Assembly: GCA_035307785.1 (NCBI GenBank)
Contig: DATGHS010000510.1
Location: 1-18,247 of the forward strand
DNA length: 18,247 nt
Reading direction: 5' to 3'
Source of the DNA: DATGHS01 sp035307785
Lineage (GTDB): Bacteria; Planctomycetota; Planctomycetia; Gemmatales; Gemmataceae
A program made the translations under genes and the position numbers. This document shows positions 15,701 to 18,247 of the stretch, piece by piece (position 1 is the stretch's first letter; every line of letters begins with the position of its first letter). The notes under the pieces are model-generated. The model did not search any database, was not told where the DNA came from, and worked only from the letters and a program-made list of their open reading frames with translations.

Positions 15701-16922
15701 ACGAGCCTTTCGCCGGCCGCTGCAAGAAAAGGAAAAGGCTGATTTGCTTGGCTTGTATGCCGCGTTGCGGAAAAAGGACATCGCTCACGATGAAGCATTC
15801 CGCACCGTTCTGGCGCGAATTCTAGTTTCGCCGTCGTTTCTCTTTCGCATCGAGCAAGCGCCGCCGGAGAAGGAGCCGAAGCCCGTGAGCGACTGGGAAT
15901 TGGCGAGCCGGCTAAGTTACTTTCTCTGGTCGAGCTTGCCCGATGAGGAGCTGCGCCGAGTCGCAGCTGCGGGGCACTTGCACGAGCCTCAAGTTCTGGC
16001 CGAGCAAACCCGCCGCATGCTGAAGGACGACCGCACTCGTAACCTGGCCATCGAATTCGGCACGCAATGGATCCACGTTCGCGGCTTCGATGAATTGAAG
16101 GAGAAAAACGAAACGCTGTTTCCCACGTTCAACGAGGCGCTGCGCAAAGCGATCTACGAAGAATCGATTCTGTTCTTCCAGTATTTGTTCCAGCACGACG
16201 AACCGGTCACGCGCATTCTCGATGCCGATTACACGTTCCTGAATGAAACTCTCGCGAAGCACTACGGCATCCCCGGCGTCGTTGGGCCGCCGTGGCGGAA
16301 GGTGGACGGCGTCCAGAAATATGGTCGGGGCGGCATCCTCGGGCTGGCCAGCGTGCAAACGAAGGAAGCCGGCGCCTCGCGCACCAGTCCGGTGTTGCGC
16401 GGCAACTGGGTGGTCGAAACGCTGCTGGGCGAAAAGCTCCCGCGCCCGCCGCCGAATGTGCCGCGCTTGCCCGAAGAAGAGACCGGCAACACCGGGCTGA
16501 CGATGCGGCAGCTGGTGGAGAAGCACACCCGCGTGCCGGAATGCGCCGTCTGCCACGTGCGCATCGACCCCTTCGGCTTCGCCTTCGAGAAGTACGACCC
16601 CATTGGCCGCTTCCGCGACAAAGACTTCGGCGGCCTGCCGTTGGATGCGCACGCCAAATTGAAGGATGGCACCGAGTTCGATGGCATTGACGGCTTGCGG
16701 AATTACCTCCTGACGAAGAAGAAAGACGTGATCGTGCGACTCTTCTGCCGCCGGCTCCTAGGCTATGCGCTCGGCCGCTCGGTGACCTTGTCGGACCAGC
16801 CGCTGATCGACGAGATGGTGGCGGAGCTGAACAAGAACAACGGTCGGATATCGGCCGCAGCGCTGGCGATTGTGCGCAGCCGGCAATTTACGATGATAAG
16901 AGGGAGCGAGGCGGGGGAGTGA
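12714..16922 (+). CDS. DUF1587/DUF1595/DUF1592/DUF1588/DUF1585 planctomycete cytochrome-like protein
   Basis: A 1402-residue protein of the multi-DUF family abundant in Planctomycetota and Verrucomicrobia, probably extracytoplasmic. A hydrophobic segment near residues 13-30 reads as a signal sequence. An N-terminal c-type heme motif CLECH is at 58-62. DUF1587 spans about 139-205 ('LRQLSNAEYNATIRDLTGVD'). A long middle section follows, then DUF1595 about 990-1050 ('AFRRPL', 'ILVSPSFLFRIE'), DUF1592 about 1058-1190 ('LASRLSYFLWSSLPDEEL'), DUF1588 about 1202-1305 with a second CxxCH (CAVCH, 1277-1281) and 'IDPFGFAFE', and DUF1585 at the C-terminus ('VRLFCRRLLGYALGR'). The reaction is not established; heme-linked redox work, possibly in polysaccharide breakdown, has been suggested for such proteins. 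ATG 12714 has no good Shine-Dalgarno, and TTG 12702 is an alternative. Residues 642-653 come from an inserted palindromic repeat. Confidence 0.92.
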   Translation: MKNSQITSKPAILRPVLVVSSLFLAALLSATSNGGEKPPVGANAEYATTIRPLVQKYCLECHSTKVHKSGLDLERFTTLDAIRKDLKPWPQVLELVEAGEMPQRDGKQPTAEERKRLVAWVRGFLDNEARARAGDPGHVPLRQLSNAEYNATIRDLTGVDLQPAREFPADGAAGEGFTNAAEALADMSPALLNKYLAAAKAIADHAVLLPDGYRFSPSTTRRDWTDQILAQLRQFYADYTAKDGRLPLRPYLLATIRHRQELAAGNTTLNAIATKEKLSPKYLRILWETLSNKTPSFPLDQIRSRWQRTSENDVDSLIAEIGGWQAVLWRFVPIGSYRDDQTIRQQPNDPGIAESQTLRFAMKPVPGQTDVVLYLSAREFPVNDKPGAVLWQKPRFEGAGKPPLLLRDYPKYGPRYEVDFSAIFADTAKYLAAAAEAGREKSAAVEAIAKRHQIDAALLQRWVELLALKPANEVADKPLHVLPAVALKLLDEKNPKNDQRPAINGWRGKGSELPTLLCNSSDKTELIPGKALAHQVVVHPTPTEFVGVFWKSPIEGRVRVSAKVTHAHPACGNGVAWWVEHRHGDKANVLGEGVTELGGESPMPAREWSVAKGDGILLAVDARDGNHVCDLTEVQFTITEIPSPLGGEGRVRGRTWDLAADVANNVLDDNPHADKLGNRDTWSFVRGPAKPAGYFTGSKTRIPPGSILAKWRETISDSARQADAPKLAEKLHALLSGPRPVDEKHPDRILYDNLLSVEGDFLAGLDLSRFARVNSKTKYGIVNAEFGHDPSGKPADEQNIVVPSNKVIEIRLPAALFREREFVVDGKLDAGIADRVVQFQAQISPPSAKPTWDGKSPFVGSAKSAAWKSLLQEFAEFRDCFPQFVCFPQIVPTDEVVSLKLYHREDELLHRLFLNEEQAQRLDRIWEEHRFITRWPITEHKNLPLFIGFVTQDQPKELVVFYEGKREPFRRRAEIFERELEAAGPKQLETLLAFAERAFRRPLQEKEKADLLGLYAALRKKDIAHDEAFRTVLARILVSPSFLFRIEQAPPEKEPKPVSDWELASRLSYFLWSSLPDEELRRVAAAGHLHEPQVLAEQTRRMLKDDRTRNLAIEFGTQWIHVRGFDELKEKNETLFPTFNEALRKAIYEESILFFQYLFQHDEPVTRILDADYTFLNETLAKHYGIPGVVGPPWRKVDGVQKYGRGGILGLASVQTKEAGASRTSPVLRGNWVVETLLGEKLPRPPPNVPRLPEEETGNTGLTMRQLVEKHTRVPECAVCHVRIDPFGFAFEKYDPIGRFRDKDFGGLPLDAHAKLKDGTEFDGIDGLRNYLLTKKKDVIVRLFCRRLLGYALGRSVTLSDQPLIDEMVAELNKNNGRISAAALAIVRSRQFTMIRGSEAGE
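14637..14671. repeat. REP-like palindromic element inside the coding sequence
   Basis: This 35-base GC-rich element contains two pairs of inverted pentamers: CCCTC 14637-14641 with GAGGG 14666-14670, and CCCTC 14644-14648 with GAGGG 14655-14659, enclosing a GGGGGA loop. It matches, from memory, the widespread intergenic repeat type whose strand reads CCCTCACCCT...CCCTCTCCC. Here it is translated in frame as 'PSPLGGEGRVRG' (residues 642-653) between 'FTITEI' and 'RTWDLAADV'. The low-complexity Gly/Arg/Pro peptide is unlike its surroundings. Confidence 0.65.
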
Positions 16923-16940
16923 GGATTTGGCGATTCGGTG

Positions 16941-16949
16941 TGCTACAAT
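16941..16949 (+). promoter_or_regulatory. Extended -10 promoter for the DUF4058 gene
   Basis: TGCTACAAT is an extended -10 element (TGnTAnAAT type) 31 bases before the DUF4058 ATG, in the 58-base gap after the cytochrome-like gene. There is no properly spaced -35; TTGGCG at 16927-16932 is only 11 bases away, too close. Extended -10 promoters do not need a -35. Confidence 0.5.
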
Positions 16950-16966
16950 GACGGCAACAAATTGAT

Positions 16967-16973
16967 TTGAGGA
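16967..16973 (+). promoter_or_regulatory. Ribosome binding site of the DUF4058 gene
   Basis: TTGAGGA ends 7 bases before ATG 16981, firmly supporting that start. Confidence 0.6.
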
Positions 16974-16980
16974 TTCGCCG

Positions 16981-17718
16981 ATGCCGTTGCTGGACCATTT
17001 CAACCCGCCATTGAACCGCACGCACCCCTGGCGCAGCTTTCACGGTGCCTGGGCGGCAGCGATAGCCCGGCTATTGAATCATGGCATCTTGCCAGAAGGC
17101 TATTACGCGGTTCCGTTGATGGATCGTGACGGTCCGATTGAGATTGACGTGGCGGCTTTGCGAACCAATGGCGCCTTTCAGACTAATGGCAAGGAAACGA
17201 TGCCACAAACTTGGTCGCCGCCAGCCCCGGCGCTGGCCGTCGCGGTGGAATTGCCCCCGGATGACAGCGTGGAAGTGCATGTGCTCGCCGACGACGGCGA
17301 CCCGCGCCTCGCAGCCGCCATCGAATTGGTAAGCCCACGCAACAAGAATAGGCCGCAATCAAGGCAAGCATTCGCGGCGAAGTGCGTCACCTACTTGCAG
17401 CAAGGCAGCAGTGTTGTTGTGGTGGACACGGTGACGACGCGTCGGGCCAATTTGAATGAGGAGATTCTGTCCCTGCTTCATGCGGAAACTGAGAGCAAAG
17501 AGCGGCCTCCCGGCTTATCGGCAGTTTCGATGCAGTTAGCAACCGCAAAGAAAGAGTTGCAGCAACTGCGGATTTGGCCTGAGGCCGTGGCGCTCGGAAA
17601 CAAATTGCCCAGATTGCCGCTTTGGATATCGCCGGAATTCTCGGTGCCATTGGATTTGGAAGCGAGTTACACAGAAGCCTGCATCGACCTCCGAATTCAA
17701 GGCCGGAGTGATGGGTGA
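16981..17718 (+). CDS. DUF4058 family protein
   Basis: A 245-residue cytosolic protein of unknown function. The N-terminus 'MPLLDHFNPPL' with 'HPWRSFHGAW' and 'LPEGYYAVP' is the DUF4058 signature, a family expanded in Planctomycetota and Cyanobacteria. The middle has 'IEIDVAAL' (D56) and 'AAIELVSPRNKNRP' (E115, K122), followed by a tyrosine-containing helix and 'GSSVVVVDTV'. That D, E-x6-K layout recalls the PD-(D/E)XK-like Uma2 fold, so a nuclease-like ancestry is possible; this is my inference, with no reaction known. The C-terminal part has the proline-rich 'LPRLPLWI' segment typical of the family. It has its own promoter-like element and ribosome binding site and no signal peptide, so it looks like an independent insertion between two secreted-protein genes. 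Confidence 0.82.
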   Translation: MPLLDHFNPPLNRTHPWRSFHGAWAAAIARLLNHGILPEGYYAVPLMDRDGPIEIDVAALRTNGAFQTNGKETMPQTWSPPAPALAVAVELPPDDSVEVHVLADDGDPRLAAAIELVSPRNKNRPQSRQAFAAKCVTYLQQGSSVVVVDTVTTRRANLNEEILSLLHAETESKERPPGLSAVSMQLATAKKELQQLRIWPEAVALGNKLPRLPLWISPEFSVPLDLEASYTEACIDLRIQGRSDG

Positions 17719-17719
17719 A

Positions 17720-17778
17720 CATTGAGTTGCGAACCAGTGCGAGCTAAATTGTTGGCCTTTTACCATGAGGACTCAATG
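17720..17778. repeat. 8-bp inverted repeat flanking 43 bases after the DUF4058 gene
   Basis: CATTGAGT (17720-17727) and ACTCAATG (17771-17778) are perfect inverted copies bracketing the gap after the DUF4058 stop. No T-run or further pairing extends the stem. It may be chance, or a weak structure in front of the small ORF. Confidence 0.25.
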
Positions 17779-17806
17779 GCGCTGAAGCCTAAAAAAAGGT
17801 GCGGGC

Positions 17807-17995
17807 ATGGAGGTCAGGACATTTAATGGCAAGGATGGCAATACCTACATCGTTTATGGTAAAGAACAAGATTGCTCTTACAGGTACCACGTATTCGTCG
17901 AAGTGGAAGCGAAGGAAGCTGCGCGCGACTGTGGCGCCGAAGACGATGGAAAAATAAACACGATCAGCATGTGGGACAAGCTTTGGAAGGAGTAA
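17807..17995 (+). CDS. Small hypothetical protein, 62 residues
   Basis: I do not recognise this family. The protein begins MEVRTFNGKDGNTYIVYG, is acidic toward the C-terminus, has two cysteines (in 'QDCSY' and 'RDCGAED'), and no signal peptide or membrane helix. The first half reads as short beta strands, the second as a charged helix. AAGGTG, 5 bases before ATG 17807, gives a plausible ribosome binding site. Its last codons (Trp-Lys-Glu-stop) contain GGAAGGAG, the ribosome binding site of the DUF1552 gene, which starts 5 bases after the stop. That tight arrangement supports real, coupled translation. It could still be a chance ORF; homologs are needed to decide. Confidence 0.5.
   Translation: MEVRTFNGKDGNTYIVYGKEQDCSYRYHVFVEVEAKEAARDCGAEDDGKINTISMWDKLWKE
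17985..17992 (+). promoter_or_regulatory. Strong ribosome binding site of the DUF1552 gene
   Basis: GGAAGGAG ends 8 bases before ATG 18001, the strongest Shine-Dalgarno in the window. It lies inside the end of the small upstream ORF. Confidence 0.7.
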
Positions 17996-18000
17996 GCCGG

Positions 18001-18247
18001 ATGATCCCCACCTATCCCCTCTCTCGCCGCACGTTCCTTCGCGGCGTAGGCGTCAGCATGGCGTTGCCGTGGCTCGAATCGCTGCGCGTCTGGGGCGACA
18101 CCACGCCGGGCGCGGCCGCGTCGCAGCCGCCGGTGCGGTTTGCGTGCCTCTTTGCCGGCAATGGCTTCCATAGCCGGGAATGGTGGGCCAAGGGCGAAGG
18201 CGCGAACATGGAACTGGGCAAGGTCCTGGAGCCGGTCGCGCCTTTCC
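18001..18247 (+). CDS. DUF1552 protein with Tat signal (3' truncated by window end)
   Basis: The first 82 codons of a DUF1552 protein; the frame is open to the last base. The N-terminus has a twin-arginine export signal, 'SRRTFLRGVG', followed by the hydrophobic 'VSMALPWLESL', so the folded protein should be exported by Tat. After it comes the family start 'PVRFACLFAGNGFHSREWW'. DUF1552 genes of Planctomycetota usually lie next to DUF1592-type cytochrome-like genes and are thought to act with them; the reaction is not known. Here the partner ends about 1.1 kb upstream, with two genes in between. Confidence 0.85.
   Translation, partial: MIPTYPLSRRTFLRGVGVSMALPWLESLRVWGDTTPGAAASQPPVRFACLFAGNGFHSREWWAKGEGANMELGKVLEPVAPF

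Noticed and set aside
17776..17826. 16-codon ORF (MALKPKKRCGHGGQDI) overlapping the small hypothetical gene, with a run of seven A
   Set aside because: It is too short, and no evidence shows that frameshifting at the A-run joins it to the 62-residue ORF.

Overview
This is an approximately 18.2 kb, GC-rich window in which every supportable gene lies on the + strand. The best taxonomic reading is Planctomycetota. The evidence is a large secreted DUF1587/DUF1595/DUF1592/DUF1588/DUF1585 protein with a planctomycete-type cytochrome c motif, a Tat-signal DUF1552 partner, a DUF4058 protein and a signal-peptide-bearing Tricorn-like S41 protease. That is a typical planctomycete repertoire, and I cannot place it below phylum.

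Left half (1-9234), probable cell-surface or glycoconjugate locus: the 3' part of a GT9 heptosyltransferase-like gene, then an intergenic repeat zone (an inverted array of 7-bp units and a small hairpin). After it comes a tightly packed run: NodU/TobZ-type O-carbamoyltransferase, GT2 glycosyltransferase with C-terminal membrane helices, radical SAM/SPASM protein and a second GT2, with overlaps or gaps of 1-6 nt. About 140 nt of noncoding sequence then leads to two ABC exporter half-transporters that overlap by one base. The two half-transporters are complementary: one carries intact Walker B Glu and switch His but a degenerate signature, the other carries a perfect LSGGQ but Asp and Gln at the catalytic positions. 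That is the pattern of a heterodimeric exporter with one degenerate ATP site. I infer a pathway that builds and carbamoylates a sugar-containing molecule and exports it; the product is unknown. The second GT2 ends at an in-frame TAA, and what looks like the family's normal C-terminal tail (28 codons) continues in the same frame after it.

Right half (9235-18247), secreted enzymes and planctomycete-specific proteins: a candidate promoter and strong leader hairpin, a Tricorn-like protease, then 33 nt later the 1402-residue DUF1592-type cytochrome-like protein, which carries an in-frame palindromic repeat inside its coding sequence. The DUF1552 protein that usually sits directly beside a DUF1592-type gene is separated from it here by a DUF4058 gene with its own promoter-like element and by a 62-codon unknown ORF whose last codons form the DUF1552 ribosome binding site. 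No tRNA, rRNA, CRISPR or transposase was recognised.
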